The notes under the pieces are model-generated. The model was not told the origin of the DNA, did no database searches, and worked only from the letters and a program-made list of their open reading frames with translations. The translations under genes and the position numbers were made by a program. A DNA stretch of 19,627 nucleotides from G039029935 sp039029935 (lineage in GTDB: Bacteria; Chloroflexota; Anaerolineae; Caldilineales; Caldilineaceae): NCBI GenBank assembly GCA_039029935.1, contig JBCCFC010000076.1, positions 1 to 19,627 of the forward strand. Reading direction: 5' to 3'. Within the stretch, counting starts at the first letter, position 1. Every line of letters begins with the position of its first letter. Of the stretch, positions 1 through 7,300 are shown piece by piece.

Positions 1-126
1 CACAGTATCCCTGAACCTGACCCTGATATTTGGGGTCCTACTTTAGACACTATTTTCGAGGAACCCGCTGACACGCAAGCGGAGCAAAACGAGAAAATTG
101 GTCAGACCAATTTCTACTGCGTGTAA
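1..126 (+). CDS. C-terminal end of an unidentified protein (partial)
   Basis: Frame 1 is open from the window edge to a TAA at 124-126 and gives 41 residues, beginning HSIPEPDPDIWGPTLDTIFE and ending QTNFYCV. The composition (Asp/Glu/Pro-rich with aromatic residues, no low-complexity noise) looks like a real hydrophilic C-terminus, but no family can be recognised from so short a piece. The gene starts left of the window and runs towards the P450 gene; the two stop codons are 63 bp apart. A remnant of the dispersed repeat begins just after the stop. The last codons also encode a nested inverted repeat. It could be a chance open frame, since 42 codons is short. Confidence 0.5.
   Translation, partial: HSIPEPDPDIWGPTLDTIFEEPADTQAEQNEKIGQTNFYCV
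71..124. other. Nested inverted repeat over the end of the first reading frame
   Basis: The outer arms are ACACGCA (71-77) and TGCGTGT (118-124), a perfect 7-bp match. Inside them is a perfect 8-bp hairpin, AAATTGGT (95-102), loop CAG, ACCAATTT (106-113). It lies within the last codons of the partial gene and directly before the stop. It could act as a transcript-end structure between the convergent genes, but no U-run follows it, so it is not a classical intrinsic terminator. Confidence 0.4.
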
Positions 127-127
127 T

Positions 128-178
128 CTCTAATGCCGGCTTTTACGTGTACAACCCGCACTAGAGAGTGCTAACTCC
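128..178 (-). repeat. Truncated copy D of the 143-bp dispersed element
   Basis: Read on the minus strand, this stretch matches the inner left half of the full copies. It has GGAGTTAG, then the hairpin GCACTCTCTAGTGC (158-171 on the plus strand), then GGGTTGTACA, then GCCGGCATTAG. The outer inverted repeat and the GGACCC hairpin are missing, so the copy is a remnant. It fills most of the gap between the stop at 124-126 and the P450 stop at 190-192. Confidence 0.75.
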
Positions 179-189
179 ACAAGTTTTAC

Positions 190-1578
190 CTATCTCTTTA
201 AACGTTCAATTCGCATAGGCAACCCGGCTGTTGGTTGAATGGTGGCGACGGCTTGGATGCGCGGGTCGTGTTCGGGACGCAGGCGCACACGGAATCGTTG
301 ATACATGGATGCGAGAAAGAGTTGCGATTCGAGCAGCGAGAAATTGTTGCCAATGCATACACGCTGACCTGCGGCAAAGGGGGCGTAGGCATAGGGATGG
401 CGGTTGGATTCGGCATCAGGGGTAAAGCGATCAGGGTCGAATTGATCTGGAGCGTGCCAAAAGTCGGGGTGACGATGGGTGGCATAAGGAAAGAGCATGA
501 CTGTATCGCCAACAGAGAGCGTATACGTTTGTCCTGCGCTGGTTTGCAGCGTCGTATCCACGATGACATCACGAGGATAGTAGGCAGCGATAGGATATAG
601 ACGGAGCGATTCCTTGATGACTTGCAGACTATAGGGCATCTGTTTAAGCGCATCAATCGTCACTGGACCACCATTGAGAACATCATCCACTTCAGCAATC
701 AGCTTGGCTTCGGCTTCGGGGTTTTGTGAGAGCTGGTAGAGCGTAAAGGCAAGGTTACGTGCGGTCGTCTCATGTCCCGCAACAAAGAAGGTCATACAGT
801 TGTCAAAAATGAGGGCGTTGGAGATCACCTGCTCGTTCTCCTCCTCATCCGCCACCAATGGCGTTTGGAGCAGTGTGGTCAAAATATCGCGCGGCCACTC
901 ATCCATTGGCATATCACGTCGCTGCACAATCAGTTGATTGACAAACCCCTGTAGCCGCGCATAGGCTTGATTATAGCGATGGATTCTAGCATTGGGCCAC
1001 CACAATGGCAGATGGATGAGTGACTGATGACGTGTACTGACAAAGGCCAGCGCGGTATCGACATCTTTGGATATCTGTTGAATGCGTTCCGTTTGCTCAA
1101 TGCTAAAGATGGCCTGCAAGATAATCCGTGCCGCAAAGCCCAACATTTCATCACCGATATCAAGATACTCACCCGTATCAGCGAAATTACCCCAAGATTC
1201 CAATAGCCTGTTGCATTCATCAAGCATCATCTCCGCGTATTGGGTGATGCCGCGTGGGGTGAAAAAGGGTGACAGCGTTTTGCGCTGCCGACGCCAGCTT
1301 TTGTCGACGCTGGTGATAAGCCCATCGCCCATGAGAAATTGCCGTACGCCAGCGTAACTACCAACTTTGCTATAGTCACTACTGAGGCTGATGGCCCGTA
1401 CCATCTCTGGATGTGCCGCAAAATGGAGTCCACCCGGACCCAGTTGCATAAAAAACAAATCATCATATGTTTGCCAACAATCCATCGCAAACCCAAGTAA
1501 GCTTGTTTTTTGAATCTGCCGAATATTTTGTATCCCCATCAAGTTGCGCGCACCTGGTATTGTTGATGTTTGACTCAT
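190..1578 (-). CDS. Cytochrome P450
   Basis: A haem-thiolate monooxygenase of 462 residues, the usual size for a soluble bacterial P450. It would hydroxylate or epoxidise an organic substrate using electrons from a separate redox partner. Seen in the sequence: a C-helix WRRQRK segment (95-100), the I-helix oxygen-binding AGHETT (267-272), the K-helix ExxR in ESLRLYP (E323, R326), a PERF-like DPDRF, and the haem-binding loop FAAGQRVCIG with the cysteine ligand at C408. There is no N-terminal membrane anchor and no fused reductase. The ATG start is preceded by AAGGAA at good spacing. No ferredoxin or reductase gene is nearby, so partner and substrate cannot be inferred. The FFVAGHETT and xFxxGxRxCIG forms resemble the CYP4/CYP102-like branch more than the camphor-type P450s; that assignment is tentative. 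Confidence 0.96.
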   Translation of the reverse strand: MSQTSTIPGARNLMGIQNIRQIQKTSLLGFAMDCWQTYDDLFFMQLGPGGLHFAAHPEMVRAISLSSDYSKVGSYAGVRQFLMGDGLITSVDKSWRRQRKTLSPFFTPRGITQYAEMMLDECNRLLESWGNFADTGEYLDIGDEMLGFAARIILQAIFSIEQTERIQQISKDVDTALAFVSTRHQSLIHLPLWWPNARIHRYNQAYARLQGFVNQLIVQRRDMPMDEWPRDILTTLLQTPLVADEEENEQVISNALIFDNCMTFFVAGHETTARNLAFTLYQLSQNPEAEAKLIAEVDDVLNGGPVTIDALKQMPYSLQVIKESLRLYPIAAYYPRDVIVDTTLQTSAGQTYTLSVGDTVMLFPYATHRHPDFWHAPDQFDPDRFTPDAESNRHPYAYAPFAAGQRVCIGNNFSLLESQLFLASMYQRFRVRLRPEHDPRIQAVATIQPTAGLPMRIERLKR

Positions 1579-1609
1579 ATGATGTTTTCCTTGTTGTATT
1601 TTTGTTTAT

Positions 1610-1629
1610 GATTCAGTGGTAGCTGAATC
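1610..1629. promoter_or_regulatory. Inverted repeat in the P450 leader
   Basis: GATTCAG, six bases, CTGAATC: a perfect 7-bp inverted repeat 31 bp upstream of the P450 start codon. It could be a repressor operator or a hairpin in the mRNA leader. The sequence alone does not decide which. Confidence 0.4.
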
Positions 1630-1659
1630 TGTTGTTCAATCTCCGTGATTCGTGTGTCC

Positions 1660-1709
1660 GACATCGTTTACTCTTTTATCAGACATCATAACAAACAAGA
1701 ACAGATGTC
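1660..1709. promoter_or_regulatory. Three GACATC boxes at exact 22-bp spacing
   Basis: GACATC starts at 1660 and 1682, and its inverse GATGTC starts at 1704, so the three hexamers are spaced exactly 22 bp apart, close to two helical turns. The second and third also form a 7-bp inverted repeat AGACATC/GATGTCT (1681-1710). They lie 80-130 bp upstream of the P450 start, a reasonable place for an operator. No confident -35/-10 pair was found to anchor it. Confidence 0.35.
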
Positions 1710-2067
1710 TTGATTTTGCGCTCAATTGAGACGATTGTCAATGGAGATCACCGATGTATATTTCTATGTGAATCGTTTATGCTGGCGTCAACAAAAGAGC
1801 AAACAGATCATGTCTACAGAATAAACGGTTGCCAATCACAAAAAGTTCAGCCGATGTACGGGGCATCAACCGTAAACGATTTACCGTCTGCTGACCACCT
1901 AGAACACAAAAGAGCCTATCTCAGCGAAATAAACGGCTTGGGATAATCACCGCCGTCGATTGATTGTACACTATGCTTGACGAGGGCGAGCGAAAAAAGT
2001 ATCGCTCTGTGTCAATATCAATCTTGAATCAATTGGACAAACGAATTTGGAGACATAAAATGAATAG

Positions 2068-2277
2068 TTGATGAGCAGCGAGATACCCAAGCTGCATGTG
2101 TATGTCAGCCCGAGTGCGCTCAACCCGCGGATGGCAGTTGCCTTTTTACGTCAGCATATGGCAAACTATGAGGCAGTCTATGTCGGCCAAGGCATCCACT
2201 TTATCCAAGAGGACCAGCCAGAGGCAATTGGCCGCAATATCAATGACTGGTATTATCGGACTAATCAGCGACACTAA
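2068..2277 (+). pseudogene. Haloalkane dehalogenase-like hydrolase, C-terminal remnant
   Basis: The 69-residue frame begins SEIPKLHVYVSPSALNPRMA and contains VGQGIHFIQEDQPEAIGRNI. This is the C-terminal signature of haloalkane dehalogenases in the alpha/beta-hydrolase fold: the IPKL strand, then the G.HF.QED.P..IG segment whose histidine belongs to the catalytic triad. Family members are about 300 residues, so the nucleophile Asp and the cap domain are missing. Upstream, an ATG at 2060 with a good GGAGA box reads only three codons before TGA TGA, suggesting an internal deletion that joined the old start to the tail. A start at TTG 2068 or ATG 2071 could still make a small product, but it could not be an active dehalogenase. 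Confidence 0.75.
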
Positions 2278-2300
2278 ATCTATAGGAGATATACTTACTT

Positions 2301-2660
2301 ATGACAACGCAACATCAACTTGACTATCAACCTAACTCACAACATATACAGGTGCTTGTGGATGGGGTGACGGTGGCGGACACAAACAGTTCAATACTGT
2401 TGTATGAAACAGGGCATCCACCACGCTACTATATTCCCCATGCGGATATCGACATGCAGTTTTTAACAGCCGTTGACAAACAGACACACTGCCCCTACAA
2501 AGGGGATGCCAGCTACTACAACGTTGTGGTCAACAACGAGACCTATGCGGGAATCGCATGGACCTATCCGAATCCGATTCCCGATGCCGCTCAATTACAG
2601 GGGACGATTGCCTTTTGGCCGGATAAGGACGAACGCATTCAGGTGCTTGTAGATAAGTAG
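2301..2660 (+). CDS. DUF427 domain protein
   Basis: A 119-residue protein of the DUF427 family (Pfam PF04248, labelled NTP_transf_9). The diagnostic elements are present: VTVADTNSSILLYETGHPPRYYIPHADI (residues 23-50), THCPYKGDASYYNVVV, and IAWTYPNPIPDAAQLQGTIAFWPD near the end. The biochemical role of the family is not established; members are small, soluble, single-domain beta-rich proteins. AGGAG at 2284-2288 precedes the ATG by about 12 bases. It lies 23 bp after the hydrolase remnant on the same strand, so the two may once have been cotranscribed. A decayed second copy of its 3' end follows at 2722-2787. Confidence 0.92.
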   Translation: MTTQHQLDYQPNSQHIQVLVDGVTVADTNSSILLYETGHPPRYYIPHADIDMQFLTAVDKQTHCPYKGDASYYNVVVNNETYAGIAWTYPNPIPDAAQLQGTIAFWPDKDERIQVLVDK

Positions 2661-2667
2661 CATAGAC

Positions 2668-2721
2668 ATCCTTGTCCGTTTTCGGACGCCAGTCCGAAGT
2701 TGGCATACAACGGGCAAGGAT
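2668..2721. repeat. Nested inverted repeat after the DUF427 gene
   Basis: The outer arms are ATCCTTGTCCGTT (2668-2680) and AACGGGCAAGGAT (2709-2721): 12 of 13 positions pair perfectly and one is a G-T wobble. The first arm is followed at once by a perfect 7-bp hairpin TTCGGAC, loop GCCA, GTCCGAA (2681-2698). No T-run follows, so it is not a classical terminator, although it sits 8 bp after the stop codon. It separates the gene from a decayed copy of the gene's own tail. Confidence 0.7.
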
Positions 2722-2787
2722 ACCCATGCCACTGAACGCACGATTACGTTTTGGACGGGCATTCAGGTGTTTAATGAGAGCGGTTGA
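2722..2787 (+). pseudogene. Decayed second copy of the DUF427 gene tail
   Basis: Frame 2722-2787 reads THATERTITFWTGIQVFNES then Gly and stop. It matches the end of the intact gene (PDAAQLQGTIAFWPDKDERIQVLVDK) at DNA and protein level: CCC-ATGCC-CT, ACGATT, TTTTGG and GCATTCAGGTG recur in the same order, with short deletions. It is therefore a truncated, diverged paralogous fragment with no start codon of its own. It lies between the nested inverted repeat and the convergent Rpn gene, whose stop is 15 bp away. Confidence 0.6.
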
Positions 2788-2801
2788 CAGGCGTAACGTG
2801 T

Positions 2802-3989
2802 CTATGCGCTAGCACTACTTTCCATGACACTTGCATTACTTTCAATAAAAAGTTGTCGCATAAAATAGGTGAGTCCATTTTTTGTGGCCTGCAGTGCCGC
2901 GTCGGTTAACCTATATAAGGCATCCATCTCGTTAATTTTTTCAAGCTCAATGCCTACAGCCTCTTGGTCTTTTTCGCTTATGGACAGCATGTGACTCAAA
3001 ATGCCGATAATTGATTTTCGATGTTTGGTTAAGAATTCTCGTTCTGCTTCTTGTCGACCAATTTCAATTCCTTTTTGGACACCTTGGTCAATCCAACGAT
3101 CTACAATTGACTCCATCATAACCTCCTCTCCTGCTTGCCGAAACACTGTTTTTAGCGCGTTGTTGATAACCTCATCAGACAACCGATTACTCTCCCGCCC
3201 TGCCAGATATCGTAGTGTTGCTTCCAACAAGGGCCATAGCTCCTCTCGCGGTAGTTTTGTATCAACCAATGGCGTCAATATTTCCACAAGTTTGTCACCT
3301 AACCCTTTGTTGTGGATATATTTTAAGAGCAAAAGGGCTGTTTGTAAAGACCCTAATGAGACCAACTGATTGATTTGCTCATCGGTATACTTGCTTGTAT
3401 TGATAAACACGTAGTCAAATTTGGGAATGAATTTATGCAGGTCTGGATGGACGTGTTTAAAGATGTCTGCAAAATCCTTGTCGATATTCCAATCTTTTTG
3501 CCCATGATAAAAGACAATTGGCACAACCACACGAGGCTTTCGTCTATTCTCTCTGTCAGCCAGCCAACGCAGAGCGATGTAACGCAGTAGCTGTTCAAGA
3601 ACACTTTCTTCGGGGTAACTTTTGTGTTCAAACAAAAAGTAGACCTCTACTGAATCAGGTTCATTCTTTTTACCTTCTGCCCCAAATACCTCTCTGAGCG
3701 GCACAAGGAAAACCAAATCGGCGTTATGCTGTGCCAAATCCTCATCCGTGTAATTGGCATTGATGTAGGCTATTTGACTTAACACGATGAGGTCCGCAAT
3801 CTCTTTGGGCAAAAATCCTTCGAGAAATTCACGTACATGATCGAGTCGAGAGAACACCCTTCTAAAATAGGCATCATGGGGATTCTGCACCCGACGAGTC
3901 TCATTGGCGCCTCTATCTTTCTCTTGTGATTGCTGATCCTCTTGTGATTCTTGCTGTTTAGAATTTTTGGTTGATTTTTGTCTTGCCAT
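2802..3989 (-). CDS. Rpn-family recombination-promoting nuclease / putative transposase (PD-(D/E)XK)
   Basis: A 395-residue protein of the Rpn (RpnA-E, Transposase_31, PF04754) family. These are PD-(D/E)XK DNA endonucleases that in E. coli promote RecA-independent recombination; other members are linked to phage defence. After a Gln/Glu/Lys-rich tail (1-34) comes the family opening NPHDAYFRRVFS (36-47). The nuclease core follows with D91 in HNADLVF and E121-x-K123 in FLFEHKSY, so the catalytic residues are present. The C-terminal part is helical, with the typical IDQGVQKGIEIGRQEAEREF segment. The ATG has AGGAG six bases upstream and a near-consensus promoter. No terminal inverted repeats flank it, so it is not an insertion sequence. 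The gene appears intact beside several broken genes. Confidence 0.9.
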   Translation of the reverse strand: MARQKSTKNSKQQESQEDQQSQEKDRGANETRRVQNPHDAYFRRVFSRLDHVREFLEGFLPKEIADLIVLSQIAYINANYTDEDLAQHNADLVFLVPLREVFGAEGKKNEPDSVEVYFLFEHKSYPEESVLEQLLRYIALRWLADRENRRKPRVVVPIVFYHGQKDWNIDKDFADIFKHVHPDLHKFIPKFDYVFINTSKYTDEQINQLVSLGSLQTALLLLKYIHNKGLGDKLVEILTPLVDTKLPREELWPLLEATLRYLAGRESNRLSDEVINNALKTVFRQAGEEVMMESIVDRWIDQGVQKGIEIGRQEAEREFLTKHRKSIIGILSHMLSISEKDQEAVGIELEKINEMDALYRLTDAALQATKNGLTYFMRQLFIESNASVMESSASA

Positions 3990-4008
3990 GTAATACTCCT
4001 ATGTGTTG

Positions 4009-4024
4009 GCAAACATATGTTTGC
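4009..4024. promoter_or_regulatory. Perfect 16-bp palindrome at the Rpn gene start
   Basis: GCAAACATATGTTTGC is a perfect palindrome 20 bp upstream of the Rpn ATG and directly downstream of its predicted -10 box. That places it at or just after the transcription start. It is well placed as a repressor operator, possibly autoregulatory; as RNA it would form an 8-bp self-complementary stem with no real loop, so a DNA site is more likely. Confidence 0.55.
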
Positions 4025-4032
4025 TTGTGCAG

Positions 4033-4062
4033 AGTATAACAGATAGCAGGGTAGCGTGTCAA
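4033..4062 (-). promoter_or_regulatory. Sigma-70-type promoter of the Rpn gene
   Basis: On the minus strand, TTGACA (plus-strand TGTCAA, 4057-4062) is followed after 18 bp by TATACT (plus-strand AGTATA, 4033-4038). This is a near-consensus promoter pointing at the Rpn gene, with a predicted start near 4026. The -35 box lies inside a small CGTGT/ACACG inverted repeat. Confidence 0.65.
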
Positions 4063-4322
4063 AAAACACGATACCAATTCACAAAAACGTAGATACTGAC
4101 AAACACCATAGCCTGACTTCAGCAAATTCTGCTTATCAGCATGGGATTTCAGTCCTATGTCGTGAGGCAGGGAAACGCAGTGTGTTGGTCGTGGTTATGT
4201 CGGATTGAAAGTATATCGACAGCCAACCTACCCTAATTGTAGGAACGCGATAAATCAACCTCTCGTTAACTTCCAAGGCCATGTTTGTAAGGTTATGATT
4301 TCATGTGTGCTTTGGAGGGCTG
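4063..4322. other. Divergent intergenic region between Rpn and the CotH-like gene
   Basis: About 260 bp with no gene. A weak candidate promoter for the rightward gene is TTCCAA, 17 bp, TATGAT just before 4300. A 5-bp hairpin CCTAC/GTAGG lies at 4227-4243. GGAGGG immediately before 4323 is the ribosome-binding site of the next gene. No repeat element of the dispersed family was seen here. Confidence 0.4.
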
Positions 4323-7300
4323 ATGCGTTTAGACAAGAAAAGACTGATAATAAGTGTAATTCTTACCCTTGTGATCATACTATTTGATGTAGAAGGATTT
4401 GCTTCCTTTACTAAACCTGTTTCTGCCGTAAGCGTCGCAAAAAGCTTTAGCGTATCGCAAAATAACAGCCCCGTCATCATCACAGAATTCATGGCATCCA
4501 ACAACGACGCGCTGTTTGACGAAGACGGCGATAGCAGCGACTGGATTGAACTCCACAACACAACGACCAGCGGACTCAATTTGGAGGGTTGGTTTCTGAC
4601 GGATGATGCTGCCAATCTGACCAAATGGCAGTTTCCATCTGTGACGATTGGGGGCAATGGCTACCTTGTCGTCTTCGCCTCGGATAAGGATCGGGCTGAG
4701 GCAGGCTCACAACTGCACACGAACTTTAGACTGAGCAGTAGCGGTGACTATCTTGCGCTTGTCCAACCAGATGGTGAAACCATCGCCAACGAGTTTCCCC
4801 CAACCTATCCCGAACAATATGGCAATGTCTCTTTTGGGCTAGACCCCAACGGTAGCCAAGTCTACTTCTCGCCCGCCACACCCAACGCGGCCAACGGCAC
4901 AGGCGTCCAACTCTATCAACTGGCCCCACCCAGCACCAGCGTAGGGCGTGGCTTTTACACATCATCAGAGACGGTTTCGCTCACAGCCACACAAGGCACA
5001 ACCATCCGCTACACCACCGACGCAACTCGGCCATCGCCAACACATGGCACAATTTACAACGGGCCGCTAACCATTAACAGCACAACGCCACTTCGTTTTC
5101 TCGCCTATATTGGTGACGGCACACAGCCGGGGACACGCTCCCCCGTCGCGACGCACACCTACATTTTCCCCGAAGACGTGATTACACAGGAGACCATGAG
5201 CGAAGCGATTGTCAACGCCTATGCGGATCAAATGGTTGATGCATTGGTTGATCTGCCGACCATCTCGATTGTCACATCCAATGTCATCACGAGACCAGCC
5301 ACCCGCGAGGAAGAAGTTGCTTATGTACAGACTTCGCTTGAATTGATTTATCCCGATGGCAAACCTGGCTTCCAGATCGATGCAGGCATCAAACGCTATG
5401 GCAACTTGAGTTTAGAGTACCCCAAGAACAACCTGCGTCTTTCCTTTGACCGCGAATTTGGGCCGAAAAATCTGGCGTGGCCGCTCTTTGAAGGATGGGG
5501 GCAGGGTGTCTATACACCTGCTGAAAAGTTTGATACCATCGAGCTACATTCTGGCGGTTCTGCCGACCAACTGTATAGTGCGCAGATACGGAGTGGTAGC
5601 CCAGAACGAGCCAGCTACATGGGGCGTCGCTATACCGCTGATACGATGCTAGATATGGGGAATCTTGCGCCGCACGGCTACTTTGTACACGTCTATCACA
5701 ACGGCATCTATGAAGGCCAATATCATCTAAACGAACGGGTCGATGCGGACTTTTACATCGAGTATGCGCCAGAAAGTACGGGCAATGATGAGGATTATGA
5801 GGCGGTCAAATCCACCGCCAAGCAGAATGGAAATACGTGGTCACCTGTCGATGGTACAGGGGATATGTGGGCGGATATTATTGAAAACAACGGTGATTAC
5901 GACTATGTGAAAGAAAGATTCGACGTTTCTGCGTTCCTTGATAACTGGATTATTAAAGCCCATTACCGATTTGAACATGAATACCGCGCTGCTGGTCCTG
6001 TTGACCCCACTGACCCCGGTGTCTATGTGATCGATGCACCCGATGCTGACCGTGTCTTTCCACCTTGGGGACGGGTCGCCCATCCACCTGTAGACGCTGA
6101 CCTGACAGCGTGGTTGGGCTACCATGATATTTTGGGGGCGCTCTGGGATTCGGGTAATCAGGATTTCCGCGTTCTCTTTGCTGACCGCATTGCCAATGCC
6201 CACTATACGCAGGGTGATTTGGATGGTGTTCTCGAAGCGTCGGTCGCAGAGGCTCGCTTTAATGAATGGCGCAGTTACATCCAAAAAAGTATTCTTGCTG
6301 AGGCCGCACGGTGGATTGATGACCCTGCCGTCATCCCTGCATGGCGAATCTGGATGGATGAGAGTGCTGTCTTTTTGACAGAGCGAGATGACTACGTGCT
6401 GCAACACATCAAGGACCGAGGCTATTTCCCCTATGAACCTGTAACCTTTTCACCGTCGGGCAGTGCGGATGGCGACGCTGTGTGGGTGGATACACCTATT
6501 ACCATCAATAACCCAAACAACAGCAATGTCTACTACACAACTGATGGAACAGACCCGCGCCTGCCTGGGAATGCCATCTCACCAACGGCCACCAAATACA
6601 CAGGTCCAATCGAACTCACACAAAGCAGCGTCATCAAGGCGCGTCCGCGTAAAAATGGTGTGTGGGGACCAATCGTGGGTGATACCTATCACGTCAACCC
6701 ACAGGCCAGCCGTCATACACTGGTCATCAGCGAAATCCACTACAACCCCGATGGGCATGACCCTGACCCGATTTATGCTTCGGATGAATACGAATTTCTG
6801 GAATTTAAAAACATCGGCACAGAGCGCATTGACCTCACCGATGTCACCCTGAGCCAAGGCATCACCTTCACCTTCCCGCTGATTACACTCGGTCCCGGCG
6901 AGTACATGGTGGTAGTCGAAAATGAAGACGCCTTTGCTAGCCGCTATCAAGACCCAACTTCGCCATACTACCAGCCCAACCTGACTGTGGCGGGTGAGTG
7001 GGATGGTGTGTTGAGTAATGGTGGCGAGACACTGGCGATGCGAGACCGTGATGGCGAAGAGATTTTCACCTTTGCCTACAACGATGGCGGTTCATGGCCT
7101 GGTCGTGCCGATGGCAATGGCAGCTCGTTAGAAGTGGAGAGTTTAGATGACGTGCCAACTGCACGTGTACAGCGCAATATCTATCTAGCAGATAGCGACA
7201 ATTGGCAACCGTCCAGTGAGTATCATGGCTCGCCTGGTCGCGCAGGGCTAGGACCCGACAATCGTATTGTCATCAATGAGGTATTGGCGGCGAGTGAGCC

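Larger units (their letters stand above)
1579..2067. other. Gene-poor stretch upstream of the P450
   Basis: About 490 bp with no convincing gene. The only longer open frame (1710-1946, TTG start) lacks a ribosome-binding site and recognisable protein character. The stretch holds the P450 leader, a 7-bp inverted repeat (1610-1629), the GACATC repeats (1660-1709), and a 6-bp stem GAGCGA/TCGCTC (1988-2007). GGAGA with an ATG at 2060 opens only three codons before TGA and may be the old start of the deleted hydrolase gene that follows. Confidence 0.5.

Noticed and set aside
1710..1946. A 78-codon plus-strand open frame beginning with TTG.
   Set aside because: No ribosome-binding site, no recognisable domain, a composition unlike the neighbouring proteins, and overlap with the GACATC regulatory repeats.
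1819..1950. Repeated AATAAACGG motifs near 1822 and 1928.
   Set aside because: They are short and imperfect with no further supporting structure, so they are compatible with chance.
2802..3989. Treating the Rpn gene as an insertion sequence.
   Set aside because: No terminal inverted repeats or target duplications flank it, and Rpn proteins are stand-alone nucleases despite the historical transposase label.
5841..6407. A 188-codon minus-strand open frame inside the CotH-like gene; several similar ones lie inside the giant gene.
   Set aside because: They are antisense shadows of clearly coding domains, with no start signals or family motifs.
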